DNA of 10,593 nt from Sulfitobacter sp. (GTDB lineage: Bacteria > Pseudomonadota > Alphaproteobacteria > Rhodobacterales > Rhodobacteraceae), in NCBI GenBank assembly GCA_024636395.1, contig JAGXHD010000139.1, forward strand, positions 1 to 10,593. The letters are read 5' to 3'. A program made the position numbers and the translations under genes. The notes beneath the pieces are model-generated. The model had not been told where the DNA came from and ran no database searches. It worked only from the letters and a program-made list of their open reading frames with translations. Positions 1-6,167 of this stretch are shown in pieces. Position 1 is the stretch's first letter. Every line of letters starts with the position of its first letter.

Positions 1-220
1 GCGGCACATAGCCGATCCGCAACCCTGCCGCACGGTGCACGCTGCCCCGAACTGGCCGGATCGCGCCGATGAGCGCGCGCAGCAACGAGGATTTTCCCGA
101 GCCGTTGGGCCCGACCACCGTGACGATCTCGCCGCGATTGATATGGATGTTCACGTCATGCAGGACGGTATGGCCGCCGTAGGCCAGTGTCAGGCCCTCG
201 GTCTGGATCAATGCCGTCAT
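1..220 (-). CDS. znuC: Zinc ABC transporter ATP-binding protein ZnuC (partial, N-terminal 73 residues)
   Basis: ATPase subunit that would power high-affinity zinc import through ZnuB at the inner membrane, with ZnuA as the periplasmic donor. Only the first 73 residues are present; the gene runs off the left edge, so the Q-loop, signature and Walker B lie outside. The visible part reads as the start of an ABC ATPase: an A-loop-like LAYGGHTVL near residues 12-20 and a Walker A GPNGSGKSS with the lysine at residue 43, ending at the GYVP that normally leads into the Q-loop. The ATG overlaps the zur stop in an ATGA arrangement, so the two genes are probably co-transcribed and translationally coupled. 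The zinc assignment comes from the neighbours zur and znuA; the fragment alone would only say metal-type ABC ATPase. Confidence 0.9.
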   Translation of the reverse strand, partial: MTALIQTEGLTLAYGGHTVLHDVNIHINRGEIVTVVGPNGSGKSSLLRALIGAIRPVRGSVHRAAGLRIGYVP

Positions 221-699
221 GCGGCCCGGTCCGCACAGTCGGGGCACAGGCCCGTGGCTTCCACGACCGTCCGCTCGATCGTGAAACCGGCAGCGCGGGC
301 GGCATCCCCCAGCCGTCCCTTCGTCAGCGCGGTATCGGCCTCCGCCACGGTCTCGCAGGTCCGGCAGATGAGAAAGGCGGGGGTGTGATCCAAGCCGGGG
401 TGCACACAGGCAGTGTAGGCGTTTAGTGCCTCGATCTTGTGGGCAAATCCGGCCTTTACCAGAAAATCCAGTGCGCGGTAGGCGACCGGTGGCTGGCTGC
501 CGAGCCCTTCGGCAGCCAGCAGCGCCAGCACGTCATAGGCGCCCAGAGCGCGGTGTTCGACCAGCAGGATCTCCAGTGTGCGGCGGCGTACTGGCGTCAG
601 CCGCAAGCCGAGACTGTCGCAATGGGCCTGGGCTCGCGCCAGCAGTGTCGTGCGGCAGGTGCCGTGATCGGCACATTGAAAACCGATGGGATCGGACAT
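217..699 (-). CDS. zur: Zinc uptake regulator Zur (Fur family)
   Basis: Fur-family repressor that binds zinc and shuts off high-affinity zinc uptake. The 160-residue protein has an N-terminal winged helix (about 31-90, with GLRLTPVRRRTLEILL and the PPVAYRALDFLVKAGF wing region) and a C-terminal dimerisation and metal domain. Two CxxC pairs (C112/C115 in CRTC and C152/C155 in CPDC) fit the structural zinc site of Fur-family proteins; H100 and H105 are candidate ligands. I chose the ATG at 699 because GGAG lies 7 nt upstream (707-710). An in-frame ATG at 723 would add 8 residues but lacks a ribosome binding site and sits 12 bp from the operator. The zur-znuC overlap and divergent znuA make Zur much likelier than Fur, Mur or PerR. 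Autoregulation is expected from the Zur box in its promoter. Confidence 0.93.
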   Translation of the reverse strand: MSDPIGFQCADHGTCRTTLLARAQAHCDSLGLRLTPVRRRTLEILLVEHRALGAYDVLALLAAEGLGSQPPVAYRALDFLVKAGFAHKIEALNAYTACVHPGLDHTPAFLICRTCETVAEADTALTKGRLGDAARAAGFTIERTVVEATGLCPDCADRAA

Positions 700-706
700 A
701 GCGAAG

Positions 707-710
707 CTCC
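707..710 (-). promoter_or_regulatory. Ribosome binding site fixing the zur start
   Basis: GGAG on the minus strand lies 7 nt before the ATG at 699. It supports the shorter Zur over the in-frame upstream ATG at 723. Confidence 0.65.
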
Positions 711-730
711 GCTTGGTAAACATTTCACTA

Positions 731-759
731 TTGATATGTTATAACATCCGAAGTAGCAA
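731..759. promoter_or_regulatory. Candidate overlapping divergent promoters for znuA and zur-znuC
   Basis: On the plus strand TTGATA (731-736), a 17-nt spacer and TAGCAA (754-759) could serve znuA. On the minus strand the same two hexamers read TTGCTA (759-754), 17 nt, TATCAA (736-731) and could serve zur. The Zur palindrome fills the shared spacer. The -35 matches are fair and the -10 matches weak, so the exact hexamers are a guess. Confidence 0.4.
733..750. promoter_or_regulatory. Zur box between zur and znuA
   Basis: Positions 736-747 form a perfect 12-bp palindrome, ATGTTATAACAT, inside the longer GATATGTTATAACATCCG. This matches the A/T-rich palindromic operator known for Zur in alphaproteobacteria. 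It lies 36 bp upstream of the zur start and 45 bp upstream of the znuA start, so one bound dimer could repress both directions. The operator role is inferred from sequence and position. Confidence 0.85.
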
Positions 760-792
760 GAGGGCCAACCTTTGTTTTCCGGAGATCCTGAT

Positions 793-1836
793 ATGCGCCC
801 AATGATTGCAACCCTCTGTTTTCTTGCCACGCCTGCCGTGGCACAAGAGGCACCGCGCGTCGTGGCCGATATCGCGCCCATCCGGTCGCTTGTCGCGCAG
901 ATCATGGACGGGGTGGGCAGCCCGTCACAGTTGATCCCCACGGGCGCATCGCCGCATGGCTATGCCATGCGCCCCTCGGAAGCGCGCGCACTCGGCGAGG
1001 CGGAACTGGTGGTCTGGGTCGGGCCCGCACTTACCCATTGGCTAGAGGAGCCGCTCGACACGCTCTCTGGGGATGCCGTGCGGCTGACGCTGATGGACCA
1101 TGGCGGCAGCAAGACCCTGCCGATGCGGGAGGCAGAGTATCTCGGGTCGCACGAACATGACCATGCCGAGGCGCATGGCGACGAGGGGCATGCTGACCAC
1201 GCCGGGCATGCTGACCACGCCGGGCATGCCGACCACGCCGGGCACGCCGATCATTCGGAACATGCGGAACTTGAGGGCCACGCGGAGCACAAGGACCACG
1301 CGGCACACGTCGGGCATGACCATCACGGCGATATCGATCCGCACGGCTGGTTGTCTCCGTCCAATGCCGTGCTCTGGGCAGGGCTGATCGCCCAGCAGTT
1401 GAGCGAGATAGATCCAGACAACGCAGCGACCTACGATACCAACTGGCGCACCTTCACTGCGGACGTACAGTCGCTGGAGCAGGAACTGGCCGCGCAGATG
1501 GCACCCTACCGTGACACGCCTTTCATGGTGATGCACGACGCGTTCCAGTATTTCGAGGCGACCTTCGGTGTCGAGGCGGATGCTTTCATCGTGCCCGGCG
1601 ATGGCAGTGCGCCCGGACCTGCGAGGATCAAGGCGCTACGGGATCATCTGGCGGAGCATCCAGCCGTGTGCGCCTTCACCGCGCCGCAGGAAAACGATGC
1701 GCTGCTGCGCACGGCGTTGGAGGGGCAGCCGACACGGGTGGCGGTGCTCGACCCGATCGGGGATGGCGAAACCCCCTATGGCACGCTCATGCGGCAGTTT
1801 GCGGACAACATGGTGGCATGTTTCGAAGGTGAGTAA
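793..1836 (+). CDS. znuA: Zinc ABC transporter substrate-binding protein ZnuA
   Basis: Periplasmic zinc-binding protein that hands zinc to the ZnuBC transporter. The 347-residue product starts with a short signal peptide (about 1-17, ending AVA before Q18). Cluster A-I/ZnuA landmarks are visible: H55 in SPHGYAMRPSEA, H184 in DPHGWLSP, H248 in MHDAFQYFEATFG and D320 in LDPIGDG, which match the family's metal-ligand positions by eye. C293 and C343 could form the C-terminal disulfide known in E. coli ZnuA. Residues 120-178 are the His-rich loop, with 20 histidines, seen in zinc- rather than manganese-specific members. I chose the ATG at 793 because GGAG (781-784) precedes it by 8 nt; the in-frame TTG at 772 would put extra acidic residues before the signal peptide. 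Divergent from zur-znuC and likely Zur-repressed. Confidence 0.95.
   Translation: MRPMIATLCFLATPAVAQEAPRVVADIAPIRSLVAQIMDGVGSPSQLIPTGASPHGYAMRPSEARALGEAELVVWVGPALTHWLEEPLDTLSGDAVRLTLMDHGGSKTLPMREAEYLGSHEHDHAEAHGDEGHADHAGHADHAGHADHAGHADHSEHAELEGHAEHKDHAAHVGHDHHGDIDPHGWLSPSNAVLWAGLIAQQLSEIDPDNAATYDTNWRTFTADVQSLEQELAAQMAPYRDTPFMVMHDAFQYFEATFGVEADAFIVPGDGSAPGPARIKALRDHLAEHPAVCAFTAPQENDALLRTALEGQPTRVAVLDPIGDGETPYGTLMRQFADNMVACFEGE
1186..1257 (+). repeat. 18-bp tandem repeat, four copies, coding the ZnuA His loop
   Basis: Four head-to-tail 18-bp units starting GGGCATGCTGACCACGCC encode GHADHA. Units 1 and 2 (1186-1203, 1204-1221) are identical, unit 3 (1222-1239) differs by one base, and unit 4 (1240-1257) has diverged and encodes GHADHS. 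The graded divergence suggests recent duplication by slippage or unequal exchange. Confidence 0.93.
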
Positions 1837-1854
1837 CGCAGCTCCGCAGCCTTG

Positions 1855-1891
1855 ATAAAAATGAGCCCCTCCGGCGACGAAGGGGCTCATT
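1855..1891 (-). terminator. Rho-independent terminator after the phoX-like gene
   Basis: ATGAGCCCCT (1861-1870) and AGGGGCTCAT (1881-1890) form a 10-bp perfect stem, extendable by one pair, with a 10-nt loop. Read on the minus strand the stem runs into a T-rich ATTTTTATC tract, so it best serves the minus-strand phosphatase gene. On the plus strand only TCACATAATT follows, so it is at most a weak terminator for znuA, but the convergent genes may share it. Confidence 0.85.
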
Positions 1892-1920
1892 CACATAATT
1901 GAAAGAAATTATTTTAAATT

Positions 1921-3951
1921 TCACACGGCGATTTTACCGCCACCCTGCTTGGTGATGACCACCACCGCAGGACGGGGGGGCATCGCGGGATCGAAATCGG
2001 GCCACCGGGTCGCCGGATCCTCGAAGGTGCTGTCGCGCTCGAAGCCCGCAAGGTCCTTCGTGCCATCCGTACCGGGGTGCTGCACAGCGACGAAGAGCGT
2101 CTCCTGATCATCGGTGAAGTAAGGCCCGCACATCTCGCCGCCGACAGGGCAGCGGAAGAAGAGCTTTGAGGTGCCCCGTGCGGCGCCTTCGGTCTCCAGC
2201 GCGTAGAGTCCGTCGGATTTGCCCGTCTCGCCCCAATTCCCGCCCTGATCGGTGGAGATCCAGAGCCGTCCGTCCGCGTCGATCGCTGCGTTGTCGGGTG
2301 AGCCGAACCAACCGTTCGTGGAGGTCTCAGGGTTCCAGAGCGCGCCGACCTCGGCAACAGATGGATCGCCGCAGCGCACCAAGATCGACCAGGTCCCCGC
2401 CGTCGCACCGTGATCGCCTGCGTCTTCCTTGATCTCGATGATGTGGCCAAAGGTATTCTCGGGGCGCGGGTTCGCGGCGTTGAGCTGGTCGGGTTTGCGC
2501 CGCGAATTATTGGTGAGCATCAGATAGACCGAGCCGTCGCCGCGCGGCTGTGCATCCTCGGGGCGGTCCATAGGCGTGGCCCCCAGCAGATCGGCGGCAA
2601 GCCGCGTGTCGATGACCACGTCGCCTTGATCGTTGAAGCCGTTTTCCGCCGTCAGCGGCCCTTCGCCGTGTACCAACGGCAGCCAAGCAATCGTGCCGTC
2701 CTCGTCAAAACGCGCGACATACAGTGTCCCGTCCGACAGCAGCGCGGAGTTTGCCGCCTTATCCTCGCCAACGGTGCCGCCCGAGACATATTTATACATG
2801 TAGTCGAACCGGTTATCATCGCCGGAGTAGATCACCAGCCGCCCGTCGGCCGAGACCGTGGTTTCGCAGCCCTCATGGCGGAAGCGGCCCAGAGCGGTGT
2901 GCTTGACCGGCATCGCTTCCGGGTCGCGGGGGTCGACTTCCACGATCCAGCCAAAGCGGTTCGGCTCGTTGGGCTCGCGGTCGAGGTTGAAGCGCGCGTG
3001 ATGTACGCCCCAATTGTACCACATGCCGGGCACGCCGTAGCGGTCGTGGCGTTTGATGTCGGCCTCTGCCAAGGCGCTCAGGTCGGGCTTGCCGTCGGCA
3101 TCGAGCACATCGGTCCAGAAATACCCGTGGAAGTTCTCCTCGGCCATCAGATAGGTGCCCCAAGGTGTCATGCCGCCAGCACAGTTGTTGAGCGTACCGA
3201 TCACCGATCTGCCCTCGGGATCTTCGCTGGTCTGCATCCGGACGTGGCCCGCGGCGGGGCCGCTGAGCGTCATTTTCGTGTCGAGCGGGGTGATGCGGCG
3301 GTTGTACCGGCTGTCGCGGTTCAGACGCCACGCGCCGGTTGTCTCCTTCTCGATCTCGACGACCGTGCCACCGTGGGCCGCCATCTCGATATCGACCAGT
3401 TCCGGCGTCATGCCGGCAAATGCGGCCTGATCCTGACGGCCCAGCCCCGGGAACATGACCTCTTCATTGGTGTATTCGTGGTTTACGCACAAAAGGCCGC
3501 GTGTGCCCGCATCGTTGAGCGGGGTGAAGCCCACATAATCGTTATTGTAGCCAAACTGCTTGAGCTGTGCCGCTGCCGTCTGGTTCATCACGTCGAACTC
3601 AGGTGCGTCTGCTGTGATCGGATCACCCCAGCGCAGCAGGATCTCTGCATCATAGCCCTCAGCGACGTGGTGCATCGTGTCATTGGCCCACTCAAGTTCC
3701 GTGAAGTTGTAGCGCGAGGTGCCGGTCGCGGAGGCCTGCCGTGGCGCGATCATAGCGGAGGTGCCGAACAGCGCGGTGGTGGTGGTCACAGCCAGCGCGC
3801 CTTTGAACATATCGCGGCGCGAATAGCGGCCCGCAACGACCTGGCCGATGGTGCGTGCAAGATTGGGATTTGTGGGAATATCGTCAAAGGCCTCGAAGGC
3901 TTCTGCCTTGTTGCCGATGGAGGGATCTTCGAGAATGTCTTTGCGTGTCAT
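1921..3951 (-). CDS. phoX: PhoX-family (DUF839) alkaline phosphatase, Tat-exported
   Basis: Probable periplasmic or extracellular phosphatase releasing phosphate from organic phosphoesters. The 676-residue protein has a twin-arginine signal, SRRDMFKG at 44-51, followed by a hydrophobic stretch and a probable cleavage site near 74-76 (ASA), after an unusually long 44-residue N-region. The body carries motifs of the DUF839/PhoX beta-propeller family: NHEY (157-160), NNCAGGMTPWGTYLMAEE (255-272) with C257 at the conserved iron-bridging cysteine position, RHEGCETT (358-365), YSGDDNRFDYMYKY (375-388), RPEDAQP (463-469) and SPDN (551-554). Tat export fits a cofactor-loaded iron/calcium enzyme. The ATG at 3951 has GGAG (3958-3961) 6 nt upstream. 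A Pho box about 50 bp upstream supports phosphate-starvation control. DUF839 proteins of unproven substrate exist, so PhoX is a family-level call. Confidence 0.9.
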   Translation of the reverse strand: MTRKDILEDPSIGNKAEAFEAFDDIPTNPNLARTIGQVVAGRYSRRDMFKGALAVTTTTALFGTSAMIAPRQASATGTSRYNFTELEWANDTMHHVAEGYDAEILLRWGDPITADAPEFDVMNQTAAAQLKQFGYNNDYVGFTPLNDAGTRGLLCVNHEYTNEEVMFPGLGRQDQAAFAGMTPELVDIEMAAHGGTVVEIEKETTGAWRLNRDSRYNRRITPLDTKMTLSGPAAGHVRMQTSEDPEGRSVIGTLNNCAGGMTPWGTYLMAEENFHGYFWTDVLDADGKPDLSALAEADIKRHDRYGVPGMWYNWGVHHARFNLDREPNEPNRFGWIVEVDPRDPEAMPVKHTALGRFRHEGCETTVSADGRLVIYSGDDNRFDYMYKYVSGGTVGEDKAANSALLSDGTLYVARFDEDGTIAWLPLVHGEGPLTAENGFNDQGDVVIDTRLAADLLGATPMDRPEDAQPRGDGSVYLMLTNNSRRKPDQLNAANPRPENTFGHIIEIKEDAGDHGATAGTWSILVRCGDPSVAEVGALWNPETSTNGWFGSPDNAAIDADGRLWISTDQGGNWGETGKSDGLYALETEGAARGTSKLFFRCPVGGEMCGPYFTDDQETLFVAVQHPGTDGTKDLAGFERDSTFEDPATRWPDFDPAMPPRPAVVVITKQGGGKIAV

Positions 3952-4001
3952 GGCATGCTCCGGCTGGATTTTTTGTTCTGCCGCCTTTGTGCGCCGATTC
4001 C

Positions 4002-4019
4002 GTCACGGTTTTATGACAC
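4002..4019 (-). promoter_or_regulatory. Candidate Pho box upstream of the phoX-like gene
   Basis: On the minus strand this reads GTGTCATAAAACCGTGAC, which agrees with the PhoB consensus CTGTCATAWAWCTGTCAY at 15 of 18 positions, including a nearly intact left half-site. It ends 50 bp before the phoX-like ATG, as expected for PhoB acting at the -35 region. I do not see a convincing -10 downstream. Confidence 0.65.
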
Positions 4020-4043
4020 TTTGGGTGTGATAATGCGACGCGA

Positions 4044-5237
4044 TCACCCTGCAAAGCGGTCCAGCAAATCGGGGATATGCTTGCGGAATTTGAAGAAACC
4101 AGCAGTTGCCAGCGGCCAGGCTGCGCTATCGATCTCGCGGCGCACCTCGCTGACAGGCGTCTTGTCTGTTTTTCGGTGGCGCCTCAGAGCGCTGCGCGCG
4201 GAGCCTACGGGAGCATGGGGTGCCACAATATGGTCGAGGCCTTGCTCCTCTACCCAGCTATGGATGCCATCCTCGGTATCGAGAATTTGCACATGAGGCC
4301 AAACGTCGCGTGCGAGCGCGGTCCGAAACTCGACCACCATCGGCGCGCTCTGCCAAGGGCTCTGGGCGGCGGTGCAATCGAGAAAGGCCACGCTGGCAGG
4401 TGTAACCCCGATGCGCTCCAGAAAAGGTGCGCCCAGATCGTCAGAGTGCAGCAACAGTCCCACACGGTCGGCGGGGGCACCTGCATACGGGGTGATCTCG
4501 GGGAGAGGCTGGCGCTCGGGTGGGGGCGGCGCGCTCACGGGTGCGGCATTTTGCGCGAGCCCCTGCGTGCCCACGAAGCGCCCGTCGGTGAATTTTGCGA
4601 TATTTCCCGCATCCGCGAGGTAGGTCTTGCCCCGCGTCTGGATACCCGCCACCCAGCGCCAGCTTAGCGTGTTGACCGCTGCATCTCCGTCCAGCAGATG
4701 ACGCAAGAAGAAATCGGCGCCAAGTTGCCAGGGCAGCTCCAGCGTGAAGATCCAGATCGAGGCGAACCACATGCGGGCGTGATTGTGCAGATATCCGGTC
4801 TGCACCAGCTCCTGTGCCCAGTGATCGAAGGGCTTGATGCCCGTTTGCCCCAGACAGGCCGCTTCCCAACGCGCGCGCAGGCCCGATTGCGTCTGCACCT
4901 CGTTGTGCAGACGCGTCAGATCATCGCGGTAGGCGGCCCAGACGGCGGGGCGCTGCTCCATCCAGCCCTTCCAATAGGTGCGCCACCAAACCTCGGCGAT
5001 GAATTTATCGGCGTCGCGGGGGTCCATCCTTGACAACACTGCGCGGCACACATCCGCCTCGTCGAGCACCTTCATGCGCAGATAGGGAGATAGCGTTGAT
5101 ACGTGTCTATGCGCGCCTGCGCCCAAATCGAAATTCCGTTTTTTGGCGTAGTCAGCGCCGGCATGCAGGGCGAATTCGGCGAGCCGGGCGTGGGCTGCGG
5201 CAGCGTTGGGCGGAAATGGGGAGGATGTATCATTCAT
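4044..5237 (-). CDS. Photolyase/cryptochrome-like flavoprotein with FAD domain first and a C-terminal alpha/beta domain
   Basis: Residues about 30-225 of the 397-residue product resemble the helical FAD-binding domain of DNA photolyases and cryptochromes: STLSPYLR (47-54), FIAEVWWRTYWKGWM (79-93), TGYLHNHARMWFAS (147-160), then FFLRHLLDGDAAVNTLSWRWVAG (176-198). By eye N189 and W193 align with the flavin-contacting Asn378 and electron-transfer Trp382 of E. coli PhrB. A Pro-rich linker (233-250) leads to an alpha/beta segment (257-345, VGLLLHSDDLGAPFLERIG and DHIVAPHAPVG) and a basic tail (350-397). Canonical photolyases have the alpha/beta antenna domain at the N-terminus, so the order here is reversed. 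The role could be DNA repair or light sensing; the sequence does not decide. The ATG at 5237 is preferred, but neither it nor the in-frame GTG at 5264 has a clear ribosome binding site. The gene lies divergent to clpP. Confidence 0.8.
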   Translation of the reverse strand: MNDTSSPFPPNAAAAHARLAEFALHAGADYAKKRNFDLGAGAHRHVSTLSPYLRMKVLDEADVCRAVLSRMDPRDADKFIAEVWWRTYWKGWMEQRPAVWAAYRDDLTRLHNEVQTQSGLRARWEAACLGQTGIKPFDHWAQELVQTGYLHNHARMWFASIWIFTLELPWQLGADFFLRHLLDGDAAVNTLSWRWVAGIQTRGKTYLADAGNIAKFTDGRFVGTQGLAQNAAPVSAPPPPERQPLPEITPYAGAPADRVGLLLHSDDLGAPFLERIGVTPASVAFLDCTAAQSPWQSAPMVVEFRTALARDVWPHVQILDTEDGIHSWVEEQGLDHIVAPHAPVGSARSALRRHRKTDKTPVSEVRREIDSAAWPLATAGFFKFRKHIPDLLDRFAG

Positions 5238-5300
5238 GCAGTGCGAGATAGAGCCGCCGCGCACCGAAGCAAGCGGCCGGGTGATCTGCGGTCAGCCCCC

Positions 5301-5330
5301 CTTGAAGCTCCCTAAGCGTGGGACTAATCT
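5301..5330 (+). promoter_or_regulatory. Candidate heat-shock-type promoter of clpP
   Basis: CTTGAA (5301-5306) is separated by 17 nt from CTAATCT (5324-5330). The CTTG core and C-rich -10 resemble alphaproteobacterial RpoH (sigma-32) promoters, and the pair would also pass as a housekeeping promoter (TTGAAG with TAATCT). A start near 5338 would give a leader of about 50 nt before clpP. clpP is heat-inducible in many proteobacteria, which fits, but RpoH use is inference. Confidence 0.5.
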
Positions 5331-5387
5331 CGTGGTAACGCTTGGGCGGGTATGGTCCCGCACAACCCCATTTGAAGGCACACGCAT

Positions 5388-6038
5388 ATGCAAGATCCCG
5401 TTGAGACATACATGAACCTCGTTCCCATGGTCGTGGAGCAAACTGCCCGTGGCGAGCGCGCCTACGACATCTTTTCGCGTCTGCTCAAAGAGCGGATCGT
5501 GTTCATCAACGGTCCCATCCACAGCGGCATGAGCCATCTGATCGTAGCACAATTGCTGCACCTCGAATCCGAGAATCCGTCCAAGGAAATCAGCATGTAC
5601 ATCAACTCGCCCGGTGGCGAGGTCTCCGCTGGTCTATCGATCTACGATACGATGCAATACATCCGCCCGAAAGTTTCCACGCTGATCTGCGGCATGGCGG
5701 CCTCCATGGGCTCGGTGATCGCAGTTGGCGGGGAAAAGGGCATGCGTTTCTCTCTGCCCAACTCCGAAGTGATGATCCACCAGCCGTCGGGTGGATCGCA
5801 GGGCGTCGCCGCCGATATCCTGATCTCGGCCCGCCATATCGAGCAGACGCGTGAGCGGATGTACCAACTCTACGTCAAGCACACCGGGCAGGACTACAAA
5901 ACCGTGCAGAAGGCGCTCGACCGTGATAAGTGGATGACCCCCGAGGAAGCCAAGGAGTGGGGCCACATCGACGAGATCGTGGAGAACCGCGGCAAATCCG
6001 AAGATCCCGATGCCAAGAAGCCCAAGAAGGGCAAGTAA
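5388..6038 (+). CDS. clpP: ATP-dependent Clp protease proteolytic subunit ClpP
   Basis: Serine peptidase that forms the tetradecameric chamber of ClpXP/ClpAP in the cytoplasm and degrades unfolded and regulatory proteins. The 216-residue product has the full catalytic triad: S106 in GMAASMGS, H131 in MIHQPSGG and D180 in DRDKWM, each offset by exactly 9 from E. coli Ser97, His122 and Asp171. INSPGG (72-77) is the conserved substrate-binding strand and handle entry. The C-terminus is an acidic then lysine-rich tail (about 201-216) beyond the usual core. The ATG follows GAAGG (5374-5378) by 9 nt. clpX follows 129 bp downstream on the same strand, the standard partner arrangement. Probably driven by the heat-shock-like promoter at 5301-5330. 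Confidence 0.98.
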   Translation: MQDPVETYMNLVPMVVEQTARGERAYDIFSRLLKERIVFINGPIHSGMSHLIVAQLLHLESENPSKEISMYINSPGGEVSAGLSIYDTMQYIRPKVSTLICGMAASMGSVIAVGGEKGMRFSLPNSEVMIHQPSGGSQGVAADILISARHIEQTRERMYQLYVKHTGQDYKTVQKALDRDKWMTPEEAKEWGHIDEIVENRGKSEDPDAKKPKKGK

Positions 6039-6050
6039 GCCACAAAAGCG

Positions 6051-6087
6051 CGCGCTCCGGTTTATCCGATTGCAGGACCGGAGTGCG
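6051..6087 (+). promoter_or_regulatory. RNA hairpin in the clpP-clpX intergenic region
   Basis: CGCGCTCCGGT (6051-6061) pairs with ACCGGAGTGCG (6077-6087) to give an 11-bp stem with one G-U pair and a 15-nt loop. No T-tract follows, so it is not a standard intrinsic terminator. It may stabilise the clpP transcript 3' end or act as a processing or partial attenuation site; this is inference. Confidence 0.55.
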
Positions 6088-6096
6088 TGACCTAGA

Positions 6097-6126
6097 CTTG
6101 AAGCCAATTCGTTCCGTGGCATCCTT
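6097..6126 (+). promoter_or_regulatory. Weak candidate clpX promoter
   Basis: CTTGAAG recurs here (6097-6103), the same heptamer as in the clpP promoter, with CATCCTT (6120-6126) about 17 nt downstream. The -10 match is poor. A second promoter would let clpX be expressed independently of clpP. Confidence 0.3.
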
Positions 6127-6167
6127 TTACGGTGCCGCACCCCAGCATCAGACCTGAAAGGGCTCCC

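Noticed and set aside
772..792. Upstream TTG start for znuA
   Set aside because: The ATG at 793 has a well-placed GGAG and gives a clean signal peptide; the TTG would place FSGDPD before it.
1186..1257. Possible CRISPR-like or intergenic repeat
   Set aside because: The repeats are directly adjacent, have no spacers, and are in frame inside znuA as a histidine-rich peptide array.
1042..1536. Antisense open frame opposite the znuA His loop
   Set aside because: Its length comes from the repeat region read in the other direction; there is no start signal or family match.
2410..4296. A 628-codon open frame on the plus strand opposite the phosphatase gene
   Set aside because: It lies antisense to a well-supported phoX-like gene and runs into the photolyase gene. 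Its translation has no recognisable domain, and long antisense frames are common in GC-rich genes.
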